From positions 3,782,001-3,846,000 of the forward strand of contig NC_018708.1 of assembly GCF_000302535.1 (NCBI RefSeq): a stretch of DNA of 64,000 nt, written 5' to 3'. The notes beneath the pieces are model-generated. The model searched no databases, was not told where the DNA came from, and was given only the letters and a program-made list of their open reading frames with translations. Within the stretch, counting starts at the first letter, position 1; each line of letters starts with the position of its first letter. The translations under genes and the position numbers were made by a program. Below, piece after piece: positions 1-9,134 of the stretch. This stretch comes from Acidovorax sp. KKS102. GTDB lineage: Bacteria; Pseudomonadota; Gammaproteobacteria; Burkholderiales; Burkholderiaceae_C.

Positions 1-360
1 GCTCACGGCGTAGGCGCGCGTGGTGTCGTACACGCTCCACTCGCCGGGCGACAGCCACACCTGGCGGCCGTTTTGCTCAAAGCAGGCCCGCCCTTCGAGC
101 TGCGCCACCACCTTGATGTAGGCCCGGTCGCTGCCCCGGATGAGGCTGGGGGTGCGCACCACGCGGTGGCGGCTCACATCCAGCTGGCACAGGTTCACAT
201 AGCCCGCCTGGCCCGAGGTGATGTGGCCCGCAAAGGCATCGTCGCCAAACGCATCGGACTCCAGCCCGCCAATGAGGCGCCACACGGCATCGCCCCACAG
301 GTGCAGGCGGTCGCGCGCGGGCACAGCGTCGGTGGATACCTCGGTCAAGGGATGGGCCAT
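1..360 (-). CDS. AraC-family transcriptional regulator, N-terminal part (cut by window edge)
   Basis: Partial gene read leftward from an ATG at 360; 120 codons are visible and the frame is open to the window edge. The protein begins MAHPLTEVSTDAVPARDRL and contains 'DRAYIKVVAQLEGRACFEQ' and 'VWLSPGEWSVYDTTRAYAVS', which resemble the N-terminal ligand-binding (cupin-like) domain of FeaR/XylS-type AraC regulators. The C-terminal helix-turn-helix half lies outside the window, so the family call rests on the sensor half only. It is divergent from the binding-protein/liv/aldehyde dehydrogenase operon starting at 581. In this family such a regulator usually controls the adjacent catabolic operon; that is inference here. 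Confidence 0.72.
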   Translation of the reverse strand, partial: MAHPLTEVSTDAVPARDRLHLWGDAVWRLIGGLESDAFGDDAFAGHITSGQAGYVNLCQLDVSRHRVVRTPSLIRGSDRAYIKVVAQLEGRACFEQNGRQVWLSPGEWSVYDTTRAYAVS

Positions 361-580
361 GGTGTCTCCAATGCGGGGTTGCGCAAACCTGATGGTTATG
401 CGGCTGAATTATCGGACGCCCCGTTACCCCATGCCACCGAGGGAAATCCGGGTAAACCCGCTGCCATCTGCACGCTGAGGCAAGCGTTTTGTGCACGCTG
501 AGCGCAGCGCGCTGATGCCTGTCTCCCTACGATTCCCGGCACGGCGTGCACCACGCAGGCCCCATCTGAGGAGACACACA

Positions 581-1789
581 ATGACAGCACACCAACCCTC
601 CAAGCGCCAGTGGATCAAAGGCGCAGCCGCCACGGTCGGCACCCTGGCCGTGGCGCCCCAGCTGTGGGCCCAAACCGGCAGCGCAGCCCCCATCCGCATT
701 GGCTATGCCATCGCCCGCACAGGCCCCTGGGCGGCCGGCGCGCAGGTGAGCCAGGAGCCCAACTACCTGCTGTGGGCCGAACAGGTGAATGCAGCGGGCG
801 GCCTGAGCGTGAAGGGCACCAAGCGTCCCATTGAACTCATCGGCTACGACGACCGCAGCGAGACCGAGACCTGCGTGCGCACCTACGAAAAACTCATGGG
901 CAGCGACAAGGTGGACCTGATCCTGCCGCCCTGGGGTTCGGGTGCCAACTTCGCCATTGCGCCGCTGGCCAACCGCTTTGGCTACCCGCTGCTGGCGCCC
1001 ACGGCGCTGTCGCGCAAGCTGATCGACATGAACCTGCCCCACTTCTTCTCGCTGCTGCAGCAACCCGACAAGATGATGGGCGCGCTGGTGGACATGCTGG
1101 TGGCCAACAACGTCAAGACCATAGCCATCGTCTACATGGACGACCTGTTTGGCCTGGAAAACTTTGCCGCGCTGAACAACGCGCTCAAGAAGACCAGCAT
1201 CCAGGTGGTGGAGCGCAAGAGCTACCCGCTGGGCGTGAAGGACTTGGCCCCCGTGCTGCGCGGCATCAAGGACCAGAACCCCGACGCGTTCATCGGTATC
1301 ACCTACCCGCCCGACACCATCCTGGCGAGCCGCCAGGCGCGCGAGGTGGGGCTGAACCCCAAGTTCTTTTACGCCTCGGTGGGCACGGCCTTCCAGCTCT
1401 ACAAGAACGTGATGCAGGCCAACACCGAGGGCGTGATCGGCATGGGCTCGTGGAGCGTGAAGACCAGCCCCGAGGCCAAGGCCTACTTCGACGCCCACGT
1501 GAAGAAATTCAACAAGGAACCCGACCGCTGGGCCAGCGGCCACGCCTGGGCGGGCCTGCAGATCCTGCAGCAGGCCGTGGAAAAGGCGGGCCTGGACCGC
1601 AAGGCCCTGCGCGAGCACATCGCCAAGAACGAGTTCAAGACCATCCTGGGCGGCATCCGCTTCCAGGGCAGCGAGAACGCGTCCATCCCCGGCACGGTGA
1701 GCCAGTGGCAGGGCAACGACTTCGAAGTCGTGTGGCCCAAAGACCGCGCCACGGCTCAGCTCAACACCAACAAGCCTGCGTGGAAGTAA
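581..1789 (+). CDS. Branched-chain-type ABC transporter periplasmic binding protein
   Basis: 402 residues. Start chosen at ATG 581, preceded by a GAGGAGA ribosome site at about 568-574; a longer in-frame reading to 491 has no such site. The N terminus (KRQWIKGAAATVGTLAVAPQ, then LWAQ) looks like a Sec-type signal with cleavage near AQT. The mature part begins IRIGYAIARTGPWAAGAQVS, typical of Leu/Ile/Val-binding (peripla_BP_6) proteins. It should deliver substrate to the LivHM permease encoded immediately downstream (4-bp gap). The terminal aldehyde dehydrogenase of the operon and the FeaR-like regulator suggest an aromatic or aldehyde-yielding substrate rather than amino acids; the substrate is unknown. 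Confidence 0.88.
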   Translation: MTAHQPSKRQWIKGAAATVGTLAVAPQLWAQTGSAAPIRIGYAIARTGPWAAGAQVSQEPNYLLWAEQVNAAGGLSVKGTKRPIELIGYDDRSETETCVRTYEKLMGSDKVDLILPPWGSGANFAIAPLANRFGYPLLAPTALSRKLIDMNLPHFFSLLQQPDKMMGALVDMLVANNVKTIAIVYMDDLFGLENFAALNNALKKTSIQVVERKSYPLGVKDLAPVLRGIKDQNPDAFIGITYPPDTILASRQAREVGLNPKFFYASVGTAFQLYKNVMQANTEGVIGMGSWSVKTSPEAKAYFDAHVKKFNKEPDRWASGHAWAGLQILQQAVEKAGLDRKALREHIAKNEFKTILGGIRFQGSENASIPGTVSQWQGNDFEVVWPKDRATAQLNTNKPAWK

Positions 1790-1793
1790 CAAA

Positions 1794-2672
1794 GTGTCTC
1801 TGACTTCCTGGGCCGAACTGGTCGCCAGCGGCCTCATTACCGGAGGCATCTATGCACTGGTGGCCATGGGCCTGAACCTGCAATACGGGCTGATGCGCAT
1901 CATGAACATCTCGCATGGCGAGTTCCTGATGCTGGGCGCCTTCCTCACCTGGTCGGCGCACACCCTGTGGGGCATCTCGCCGCTGCTGCTGATGCCGCTG
2001 GCCTTCATCGCGCTGTTTGCGCTGGGCGTGGTGGTGCACGCGCTGTGCTTCAAGCGCCTGGCAGCGCGCGCGCCCAACGTGGACGTGTTCGAGGCGCGCA
2101 GCCTGATGGTGGGCTTTGGCCTGATGTTCCTGGTGCAGAACACCGCCCTGTTGATCTGGGGCGGTGACCTGCGCGGGTATGAATACCTGGCCGACCCGGT
2201 GCAGATCGCGGGCATGCGCTTTACTGAAAACAAGCTGGTGCTGTTTGGCGTGGCGCTGGCGCTATCCGCAGGTTTGATCGCGCTGCTCAAGCTCACGCTG
2301 CTGGGCAAGGCCGTGCGAGCGCTGATGCAGTCGCTCACGGGCGCGCAGCTGGTGGGCATCAACACGCGGCGCCTGCACCCCATGATGTTTGGCATTGGCC
2401 TGGGCCTGTCGGGCGTGGCGGGCGCGCTGCTGTCGATGACGTATGAGATCTCGCCATCGATGGGCGAGCCCTATACCGTCACCGCACTCATCGTCATCAC
2501 ACTGGGCGGCTTTGGCAGCCTGGCGGGCAGCCTGGCTGGCGGCCTGCTGCTCGGCGTGGTCGAGGCGCTGGGCATGCACTTCAGCAGCCCGTCTCTCAAG
2601 ATGCTGCTGAGCTATGCAGTGTTCATCGGCGTGCTGATCTGGCGCCCCAACGGACTGTTCTCCAAAAAATGA
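1794..2672 (+). CDS. livH: Branched-chain-type ABC transporter permease LivH
   Basis: 292 residues, GTG start at 1794 four bases after the binding-protein stop. Several hydrophobic segments are present. The N-terminal LITGGIYALVAMGLNLQYGL and NISHGEFLMLGAF stretches are characteristic of LivH-type inner-membrane permeases (BPD_transp_2). It forms the transmembrane channel with LivM; its last codons overlap the livM start by four bases (ATGA at 2669), indicating translational coupling. The C terminus VFIGVLIWRPNGLF is a typical family ending. Confidence 0.9.
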   Translation: MSLTSWAELVASGLITGGIYALVAMGLNLQYGLMRIMNISHGEFLMLGAFLTWSAHTLWGISPLLLMPLAFIALFALGVVVHALCFKRLAARAPNVDVFEARSLMVGFGLMFLVQNTALLIWGGDLRGYEYLADPVQIAGMRFTENKLVLFGVALALSAGLIALLKLTLLGKAVRALMQSLTGAQLVGINTRRLHPMMFGIGLGLSGVAGALLSMTYEISPSMGEPYTVTALIVITLGGFGSLAGSLAGGLLLGVVEALGMHFSSPSLKMLLSYAVFIGVLIWRPNGLFSKK

Positions 2673-3604
2673 CTTCCCTTCATTCCAACAAGCCTTGGCT
2701 GGCCTTGGCAGCGGGGGTGGCGGTGGTCGCCACCCTGCCCTGGCTGGTGTCCGAGTTCATGGCCTCGGTGCTGCTCAGCTGCCTGATGTACATCGCGCTC
2801 GCCACCAGCTGGTCGCTGTTCTGCGGCGCCACGCGTTACCTGTCGCTGGCCACCTCGGCCTTCTTTGGTGTGGGTGCGTACACCAGCGCGACGCTGCTGG
2901 GCGTGCTGCCCTGGCCCCTGGTGATTCTGAGCGGCGCGCTGATCGCCACCATCGTGGCCGTGGTGATGGGCGCGGCGGTGCTGCACCTGCGCGGCACCTA
3001 CTTTGCGGTGCTCACGTTCGGCATGACCGAGCTGATTCGCCACGCCGTGACCTTTGTCGAAAAGCAGGTGTCCGGCACCGTGGGCCGCGTGCTCACGGTG
3101 GTGCCCAGCAACGAGACGGTGTACCTCACGGTGCTGGTGATTACGGCGGGCGCCATTGCTACGGCGATTGCCATCCAGCGCAGCCGGTTTGGCCTGGCGC
3201 TCTCGGGCATTGGTGCCGACGAGCAGCGCGCGCAGACGCTGGGCGTGGACACGCGCCTGGCCAAGATCGCGGGCTTTGGCATCACTGCCGCCTTTGCAGG
3301 CGCCGTGGGCGCGGCCATGGCGGTGCGCTGGACGTACATCGAACCCGCAGCCGTGTTCAGCCCCTTCATCGGCTTCCAGACCGTGCTGATCGCGCTGATC
3401 GGCGGCGCGACCAGCCTTGGCGGCCCCATCCTGGCGGCCATCGTGTTCAGCCTGCTGGCCGAAACGCTGCGCCTGCAGCTGCCCTACGGCTACATGATGG
3501 TGCTGGGCCTGCTGCTGATCCTGTGCGTGATGTACCTGCCCAATGGCCTGGCCACGCTGTGGCAGCGGCGCAAGCCTGCAGCTGCGGAGGCACACCATGG
3601 CTGA
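2669..3604 (+). CDS. livM: Branched-chain-type ABC transporter permease LivM
   Basis: 311 residues, starting in an ATGA overlap with livH. It is a polytopic membrane protein with the LivM hallmark region around LHLRGTYFAVLTFGMTELIR and a C-terminal LCVMYLPNGLATLWQRRK tail. It pairs with LivH as the membrane domain of the importer. The stop codon lies inside the livG start region: livG begins at 3597, an 8-base overlap. Confidence 0.9.
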   Translation: MTSLHSNKPWLALAAGVAVVATLPWLVSEFMASVLLSCLMYIALATSWSLFCGATRYLSLATSAFFGVGAYTSATLLGVLPWPLVILSGALIATIVAVVMGAAVLHLRGTYFAVLTFGMTELIRHAVTFVEKQVSGTVGRVLTVVPSNETVYLTVLVITAGAIATAIAIQRSRFGLALSGIGADEQRAQTLGVDTRLAKIAGFGITAAFAGAVGAAMAVRWTYIEPAAVFSPFIGFQTVLIALIGGATSLGGPILAAIVFSLLAETLRLQLPYGYMMVLGLLLILCVMYLPNGLATLWQRRKPAAAEAHHG

Positions 3605-4358
3605 AGCCCTGTTGACCATCGACGCCGTGACCGTGCGCTTTGGCGGCCTCACGGCCGTGGACGGCGTGAGCGCCACGCTGCACACGGGTGAGCTGATCGG
3701 CATCATCGGCCCCAACGGCGCGGGCAAGACCACGTTCTTCAACGCCATCTCGGGCGTGCAGCCGCCCGCCTCGGGCACGCTGGTGAGAGGCACCGACAAC
3801 CTCACCGGCAAGGGCCCGCACCACTATGCGGCGCACGGCATTGCGCGCACCTTCCAGACACCGCGCGTGTTCCCCGACATGACGGTGCGCGACAACGTGC
3901 GCTTTGGCATGCAGTTCGCAGGCCGCCACCGCCAGGGGCCGGAGGGCCTGCGCAGCGAAGGCGAGATCCTGACCATGCTGGGCCTGGCCCACCTGGCCGA
4001 CCGCTCTGCCGCCGATGTGACGCCGTCACAGCAGCGCCTGCTGGAGATCGGCATGGCCCTGGGCACCCGCCCGCGCCTGCTGCTGCTCGATGAAGTGGCC
4101 GCAGGCCTGACGGAAGCAGAGGTTGACGCCATGGCCCAGCGCATCCGCCGCCTGCGCGACGACTGGGGGCTGACGGTGGTGTGGATCGAGCATGCGGTGA
4201 CCACGCTGCTGAAGTACGTGGAGCGCGTGCTGGTGCTGCACCAGGGCCGCAAGATTGCCGACGGCACGCCCGCCGAGGTGGTGCGCGACCCGCAGGTGAT
4301 CGAGGCCTATCTGGGTGACGAGATGACCAGCGACACTGCACAAGGAGCCACGGCATGA
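3597..4358 (+). CDS. livG: Branched-chain-type ABC transporter ATPase LivG (variant signature motif)
   Basis: 253 residues, start at ATG 3597, preceded by GGAGG (3587-3591) and overlapping livM; upstream in-frame codons belong to livM. Walker A is GPNGAGKTT (about residue 38). The region normally holding the LSGGQ-type signature reads VTPSQQRLLEIGMAL, and Walker B continues LLLLDEVAAGLTEAE with Val after the catalytic Glu instead of the usual Pro. DEV forms exist among LivG-like ATPases, so this is probably a functional subfamily rather than a dead protein. It energises the LivHM importer together with LivF. Confidence 0.87.
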   Translation: MAEALLTIDAVTVRFGGLTAVDGVSATLHTGELIGIIGPNGAGKTTFFNAISGVQPPASGTLVRGTDNLTGKGPHHYAAHGIARTFQTPRVFPDMTVRDNVRFGMQFAGRHRQGPEGLRSEGEILTMLGLAHLADRSAADVTPSQQRLLEIGMALGTRPRLLLLDEVAAGLTEAEVDAMAQRIRRLRDDWGLTVVWIEHAVTTLLKYVERVLVLHQGRKIADGTPAEVVRDPQVIEAYLGDEMTSDTAQGATA

Positions 4359-5065
4359 GCGGCGCACACCTCACCGTGCAGAATCTGACCACGGGCTACC
4401 ACGGATTTCAGGTGCTGCAAGACCTGTCGCTGCAGGCCGCACCCGGCATCACCGTCATCGTCGGCCCCAACGGCGCGGGCAAGACCACGCTGCTCAAGGC
4501 GCTGGCCGGGCTGCTGCCGCGCATGGGCACCGTGGCGCTGGACGGCAGCGACCTGCCCGCGATGAACGCCACCGCCTGCGTGCAGCGCGGCCTGGCCCTG
4601 GTGGCCGAGGGCCGCCAGCTGTTCCCGCAAATGACGGTGACCGAGAACCTGGAGCTGGGCGGCTGGCTGGTGCCATCACGGGTGCGGGCCGAGCGGTTGC
4701 ACCAGGCGTTCGAGGACTTCCCGCGCCTCAAGGAACGCGCCACCCAGCTCGCCGGCACCATGAGCGGCGGCGAGCAGCAGATGGTGGCCGTGGCCCGCGC
4801 CATGATGAGCGGCCCGCGCCTGTTGATGCTGGACGAGCCCTCGCTGGGCTTGGCGCCACGCATGGTCGATGAGCTGCTCGCCATCGTGCAGCGCATCGCC
4901 GCGCAGGGCGTGACGGTGCTCATGGTCGAGCAGAACGTGCGCAAGGCGCTGCAGATTGCACAGCGCGGCTATGTGCTGGAGCGCGGGCGCATCGTGGCGT
5001 CTGGCGCGGCCGCTGACCTGCTGCAGTCCGATGTGGTGCGCCAGGCCTATCTCGGCGTGGCGTGA
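4355..5065 (+). CDS. livF: Branched-chain-type ABC transporter ATPase LivF
   Basis: 236 residues, ATGA overlap with livG. Walker A GPNGAGKTTLLKALAG, signature MSGGEQQMVAVARAMM and Walker B LLMLDEPSLGLAP are all intact, in contrast to LivG. The C-terminal VLERGRIVASGAAADLL and QAYLGVA ending are typical of LivF. This is the fifth gene of the uptake operon; a 50-bp gap separates it from the aldehyde dehydrogenase. Confidence 0.92.
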   Translation: MSGAHLTVQNLTTGYHGFQVLQDLSLQAAPGITVIVGPNGAGKTTLLKALAGLLPRMGTVALDGSDLPAMNATACVQRGLALVAEGRQLFPQMTVTENLELGGWLVPSRVRAERLHQAFEDFPRLKERATQLAGTMSGGEQQMVAVARAMMSGPRLLMLDEPSLGLAPRMVDELLAIVQRIAAQGVTVLMVEQNVRKALQIAQRGYVLERGRIVASGAAADLLQSDVVRQAYLGVA

Positions 5066-5115
5066 AACCCCTTCCGCCCCCTTTTTCATTTGTTCTTTTT
5101 CAGGAGCTTTCATCC

Positions 5116-6567
5116 ATGACTGCCATTTCCATGCTGATCAACGGCGAGCGCGTGCAAGCCACCGGCGGCGCCACGTTTGAGCGTCGCAACCCGCTCGACG
5201 GTTCCATCGCCACCACCGCACCCGCCGCCAGCGTGGCCGATGCCAAGGCCGCTGCCGACGCAGCTGCCAAGGCCTTCCCGGCCTGGTCCGCCCTGGGCCC
5301 CAACGCACGCCGCGCTTTGCTACTCAAGGCCGCACACGCGCTGGAAGCCCGCACGGCCGACTTTGCCGTGGCCATGGCGGCGGAGACCGGCGCATCCGGC
5401 ATGTGGGCGGGCTTCAACGTGCACCTGGCTGCGGGCCTGCTGCAGGAAGCCGCCGCGCTCACCACGCAGATTGCGGGCGAGGTGATTCCATCCGACGTGC
5501 CCGGCAGCCTGGCCATGGGCGTGCGCCAGGCGGCGGGCGTGGTGCTGGGCATTGCGCCGTGGAACGCCCCAGTCATCCTGGGTGTGCGTGCCATCGCCAC
5601 GCCACTGGCCTGCGGCAACACGGTGATCCTCAAGGGCTCGGAGCTGTGCCCCGCCACACACGGCCTCATCATCGAAGCGCTGCAAGAGGCCGGTTTGCCC
5701 GCTGGCGTGGTGAACTTTGTGACCAACGCCCCGGCCGACGCCGGCGCCGTGGTCGAGGCCATCGTGGCCCACCCGGCAGTGCGCCGCATCAACTTCACCG
5801 GCTCCACCAAGGTGGGCCGCATCATTGCGCAGACCTGCGCCAAGTACCTCAAGCCCGTGGTGCTGGAGCTGGGCGGCAAGGCCCCACTGCTGGTGCTGGA
5901 TGATGCCGACATCGACGCCGCCGTGGCGGGCACCGTGTTTGGCGCCTTCGCCAACTCGGGCCAGATCTGCATGTCCACCGAACGCATCATCGTGGACAAC
6001 GCCGTGGCCGACGAGTTTGTGGCCAAGCTGGGCGAGCGTGCCAAGGCCCTGCCCCTGGGCGACCCGCGCAAGGGCCCGGTGGTGCTGGGCTCGGTGGTGG
6101 ACATGGCCACGGTGCACCGCTGCAACGCCCTCATCGACGACGCACTGGCCAAGGGCGCCAAGCTGGTCTGCGGCGGCAAGAGCGACAGCACGTTGATGCA
6201 GGCCACGGTGCTGGACCACGTGACGGCCGCAATGGACATCTACCGCGAAGAGTCGTTCGGCCCCGTCAAACCCGTGGTGCGCGTGAACGGTGTGGAAGAA
6301 GCCATTGCCTGCGCCAACGACAACGAGTTCGGCCTGTCCTCCGCCGTGTTCAGCCGCGACGTGGCCAAGGCCTGGAACGTGGCGGCGCGCATCGAATCAG
6401 GCATCTGCCACGTCAACGGCCCCACGGTGCACGACGAAGGCCAGATGCCGTTTGGCGGCGTGAAGAGCTCGGGCTATGGCCGCTTTGGCGGCATGGCCGG
6501 GGTGCGTGAGTTCACCGAACTGCGCTGGATCACAGTGCAGACCACTCCCCGCCACTACCCTTTCTGA
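5116..6567 (+). CDS. NAD(P)+-dependent aldehyde dehydrogenase (salicylaldehyde/vanillin dehydrogenase-like)
   Basis: 483 residues. Start at ATG 5116 after a CAGGAGC site; an upstream in-frame ATG at 5062 overlaps the livF stop and gives an unnatural extension. Catalytic residues are visible: Glu about 251 in ELGGKAPL and the nucleophile Cys about 285 in NSGQICMSTERI. The GQICMSTER block is typical of salicylaldehyde, benzaldehyde and vanillin dehydrogenases. It oxidises an aldehyde to the acid using NAD(P)+. Its place at the end of the Liv operon suggests it processes the imported compound or a product of it. The substrate cannot be fixed from sequence. Confidence 0.88.
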   Translation: MTAISMLINGERVQATGGATFERRNPLDGSIATTAPAASVADAKAAADAAAKAFPAWSALGPNARRALLLKAAHALEARTADFAVAMAAETGASGMWAGFNVHLAAGLLQEAAALTTQIAGEVIPSDVPGSLAMGVRQAAGVVLGIAPWNAPVILGVRAIATPLACGNTVILKGSELCPATHGLIIEALQEAGLPAGVVNFVTNAPADAGAVVEAIVAHPAVRRINFTGSTKVGRIIAQTCAKYLKPVVLELGGKAPLLVLDDADIDAAVAGTVFGAFANSGQICMSTERIIVDNAVADEFVAKLGERAKALPLGDPRKGPVVLGSVVDMATVHRCNALIDDALAKGAKLVCGGKSDSTLMQATVLDHVTAAMDIYREESFGPVKPVVRVNGVEEAIACANDNEFGLSSAVFSRDVAKAWNVAARIESGICHVNGPTVHDEGQMPFGGVKSSGYGRFGGMAGVREFTELRWITVQTTPRHYPF

Positions 6568-6572
6568 AGTTC

Positions 6573-6616
6573 AAAAAAGATAGCTGCTAGCGCTTTCTGG
6601 ACAAGCGCTAGCGGCC
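6573..6616. repeat. Family A dispersed repeat, intergenic copy
   Basis: Contains GATAGCTGCTAGCGCTT, a short spacer, then CAAGCGCTAGCGGCC, forming an inverted repeat of the core GCTAGCGCTT/AAGCGCTAGC. It sits between the convergent ends of the aldehyde dehydrogenase gene and tsaD. Other copies of the family are at about 10013, 11682, 22032, 23558, 29531, 33147, 42378, 47741, 49998 and 59066. Confidence 0.75.
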
Positions 6617-6631
6617 ACTTTCACCTAAACA

Positions 6632-7672
6632 TCAAACTGTGATCGCATCCAGCGGCCAGCGAGGCTTCACGTCAAACGCGTAGTCGGTATTGGCCTGCTG
6701 CTGCCCGGCCTGCAGGCGCATCGCAGCAGCCATGGCAATCATGGCGCCGTTGTCGGTGCACAGGTGCAGCTCGGGGTAGTGCACGCGCACCTTGGCGGCC
6801 GCGCAGGCGGCATTGAGCTGGGCGCGCAGATGCCGGTTGGCGCCCACGCCACCGGCGACCACCACGCGCTTCAGGCCGGTCTGCTTGAGGGCGGCCAGGG
6901 TCTTCTTCACCAGCACTTCGACAATCGCGGCCTCGGTGCTCGCCGCCAGGTCGGCCTTGCGCGCTTCGAGTTCGTCGCCCAGCTTCTTGGCCTGCGTGAG
7001 CACGGCCGTCTTGAGTCCGGCAAACGAAAAATCCAGATCACCGCTGTGCAGCAAAGGCCGTGGCAGCTTGAAGGCCGTGGCACTGCCCTGCTCCGCCAGC
7101 CGGGACAGCGCCGGGCCACCGGGGTAGCCCAAGCCCATGAGCTTGGCGGACTTGTCAAATGCCTCGCCCGCCGCATCGTCAATGGTCTCGCCCAGGATCT
7201 CGTAGCGGCCTACGCCGTCCACGCGCATCAGCTGGGTGTGGCCGCCCGAGACGAGCAGGGCCACAAAGGGAAACTCCGGCGGGTCGGCACTGAGGAAGGG
7301 CGACAGCAGATGCCCCTCCAGGTGGTGCACACCCAGCACCGGCTTGTCCAGCGCCGCGCCCAGCGCGCAGGCCACGCCCGCCCCCACCAGCAGCGCACCG
7401 GCCAGGCCCGGGCCGCGTGTGTAGGCCACCACGTCCACATCCGCCAGCGTCTGGCCGGACTCGGCCAGCACCTGCGTGGCCAGCGGCAGCACGCGGCGGA
7501 TGTGGTCACGGCTGGCCAGCTCGGGCACCACACCACCATAGGCCTGGTGCATCTCGATCTGGCTGTGCAGCGCGTGCGACAGCAGCGTAGGCACGGCATT
7601 GCCCGTGGAACGGACCAATGCCACGCCGGTTTCGTCGCACGAAGATTCAATACCCAGGATCAGCAAACTCAT
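6632..7672 (-). CDS. tsaD: tRNA N6-adenosine threonylcarbamoyltransferase TsaD
   Basis: 346 residues, close to the bacterial family length. It starts [20 protein letters not shown], the ASKHA-fold signature of Kae1/TsaD, and carries the metal-binding HHLEGHLL motif (about residues 112-119) and GGHTQL. The enzyme transfers the threonylcarbamoyl group to A37 of ANN-decoding tRNAs with TsaB and TsaE, which are not in this window. It lies 45 bp downstream of the orphan binding protein on the same strand; the pairing is probably not functional. Confidence 0.96.
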   Translation of the reverse strand: MSLLILGIESSCDETGVALVRSTGNAVPTLLSHALHSQIEMHQAYGGVVPELASRDHIRRVLPLATQVLAESGQTLADVDVVAYTRGPGLAGALLVGAGVACALGAALDKPVLGVHHLEGHLLSPFLSADPPEFPFVALLVSGGHTQLMRVDGVGRYEILGETIDDAAGEAFDKSAKLMGLGYPGGPALSRLAEQGSATAFKLPRPLLHSGDLDFSFAGLKTAVLTQAKKLGDELEARKADLAASTEAAIVEVLVKKTLAALKQTGLKRVVVAGGVGANRHLRAQLNAACAAAKVRVHYPELHLCTDNGAMIAMAAAMRLQAGQQQANTDYAFDVKPRWPLDAITV

Positions 7673-7717
7673 GCCCCGAGTGTAAAACCCGGGGCTGATC
7701 CGTCCTTGCAGGGCTGT

Positions 7718-8878
7718 TTACCAGCGGTCCGACCGCATGCGCAGTTCCCAGTTGCCGCTGCGCAGCTCGTACACCCCCACGGCGCCGTAGCGTTGCTCGC
7801 CCTTGTCGTCCCAGGTCATGGTGCCGATCACCGGGGCGTAGCCGTTGATGCTGTGCAGGGCCTTGGTGATGTCCTTGGGGTCGGCGGACTTGGCTTTCTG
7901 GATGGCGGCCGAGAGCACGTAGGTGCTGTCATAGCTGTAGTGGCCGCCGTAGGCTGGGGGCTTCTTGAAAGCGGCGATGTACTTTTCGAGGAAGGGCTTG
8001 CCGGTGGTGAACTCCTTGGCTTCCAGCACGGGCGATGTGGCGTAGAGCCCCTGCACGATGCCCGCGCCCTTGGTCATGTCGGTGGTCTTGATGGTGTCGC
8101 CGCCCAGCAGGCTGACCTTGGTGTGGTCTACCTTCTTGAGCGATTCGAGCAGCGCCAGGGCCTGGAAGTCGTTGAGGGTCGAGACGATCACCTCCACGTT
8201 GGCGGCCTTGAGTTCACCGGCCAGTTCGTCAAAGGCCACAGTCTTGTCGTCGAACGACTTGCGCACCACCACTTCTTTTTTCTCGGCCTTGAGCTGCGCG
8301 GCAGCACCGTCGGCCAGGCCCTTGCCGTAGGGCGTGCCGTCGTCCAGCGCGGCGTAGCGGTTGGCGCCCAGCTGCGTGGCGGCAAACGAGCCGATGGCGC
8401 GCGCCTGCAAGGTGTCGTTGGCCACCATGCGGAACGTGGTGGGGAAACCGAGCTGCGTGAACTTGGGGTTGGTCGAGATGGCGATCTGGGGAATGTCTTT
8501 GGCGGCGTAGATGGGTGCGGTCTCGATGCTCACGCCCGAGTTGAGGTGGCCCACCACCGCGACCACGCCCGCATCCACCAGCTGCTGCGCCACAGCCTTG
8601 CCGGTGTTGGCGTCGGCCTTGTCGTCCACGGACACGACCTCCAGCGTCACGCGTTTGCCGTCCACGGTATAGCCGGACTTGTTGAGCTCATCCACTGCCA
8701 GCTTCACGCCGTTGAGCAGATCCTGCCCCAGGGCGCCCAGCGGGCCAGAGAGGGGCTGCGCTACACCAATTTTGATGGTGTCCGGCACCTTGCCGCATCC
8801 GGTCAGGAGTGCGGCAGTCGCCACTGCGGTCAAGGCCATGCTGGCCGAGAAGCGGCGCCGGTTGATGTGCTTGTTCAT
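7718..8878 (-). CDS. Leu/Ile/Val-type ABC transporter binding lipoprotein (orphan)
   Basis: 386 residues. The N terminus has RRR followed by a hydrophobic stretch and a lipobox LLTGCGK, so the mature protein is probably a lipid-anchored periplasmic binding protein. TIKIGVAQPLSGPLGALGQD marks the peripla_BP_6 fold of LivK-like proteins. No permease or ATPase gene is adjacent, so it either feeds a transporter encoded elsewhere or shares one. It is divergent from nasT across a 256-bp region. Confidence 0.88.
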   Translation of the reverse strand: MNKHINRRRFSASMALTAVATAALLTGCGKVPDTIKIGVAQPLSGPLGALGQDLLNGVKLAVDELNKSGYTVDGKRVTLEVVSVDDKADANTGKAVAQQLVDAGVVAVVGHLNSGVSIETAPIYAAKDIPQIAISTNPKFTQLGFPTTFRMVANDTLQARAIGSFAATQLGANRYAALDDGTPYGKGLADGAAAQLKAEKKEVVVRKSFDDKTVAFDELAGELKAANVEVIVSTLNDFQALALLESLKKVDHTKVSLLGGDTIKTTDMTKGAGIVQGLYATSPVLEAKEFTTGKPFLEKYIAAFKKPPAYGGHYSYDSTYVLSAAIQKAKSADPKDITKALHSINGYAPVIGTMTWDDKGEQRYGAVGVYELRSGNWELRMRSDRW

Positions 8879-9080
8879 GCAAAAAACTCCATTTCAGTGT
8901 GACTGTGTGTGCAGATGTATATGCGACGCCCTGCTGGGCGGGCTACCGGGTATGCCCTCCCACGGTGTCAGTATTAGCAACTTTCAGGCCCTGCAACGGC
9001 GGCCAGTACCGCGAGGCGCAGCGGGCCTGCGGCCGGGATAACCCGGAGCGCAGGGGGGCTGCAAGGGCCACCGGAGGGTG

Positions 9081-9097
9081 TGCACCACACCGGCGCA
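9081..9097. promoter_or_regulatory. NtrC-like operator upstream of nasT
   Basis: TGCACC-ACACC-GGCGCA matches the NtrC dyad TGCACC-N5-GGTGCA at 11 of 12 dyad positions. It lies only 8 bp upstream of the -24 box of the putative sigma-54 promoter at 9106, which is unusually close for an enhancer. Binding is inferred from sequence only. Confidence 0.4.
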
Positions 9098-9105
9098 CCA
9101 ATTTG

Positions 9106-9120
9106 TGGCGTAAAAATTGC
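9106..9120 (+). promoter_or_regulatory. Putative sigma-54 promoter of nasT
   Basis: TGGCGT-N5-TTGC has the exact spacing of the -24/-12 elements seen in the three nitrate leaders. The -12 C is at 9120, which would place the transcript start near 9132, three bases before the nasT ATG, so the mRNA would be nearly leaderless. That oddity lowers confidence. Confidence 0.45.
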
Positions 9121-9134
9121 TTATCCTCGCCGGT

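Noticed and set aside
6764-8902. 712-codon open frame on the plus strand across tsaD and the binding lipoprotein
   Set aside because: Covers two recognised minus-strand genes and the gap between them; no recognisable domain.
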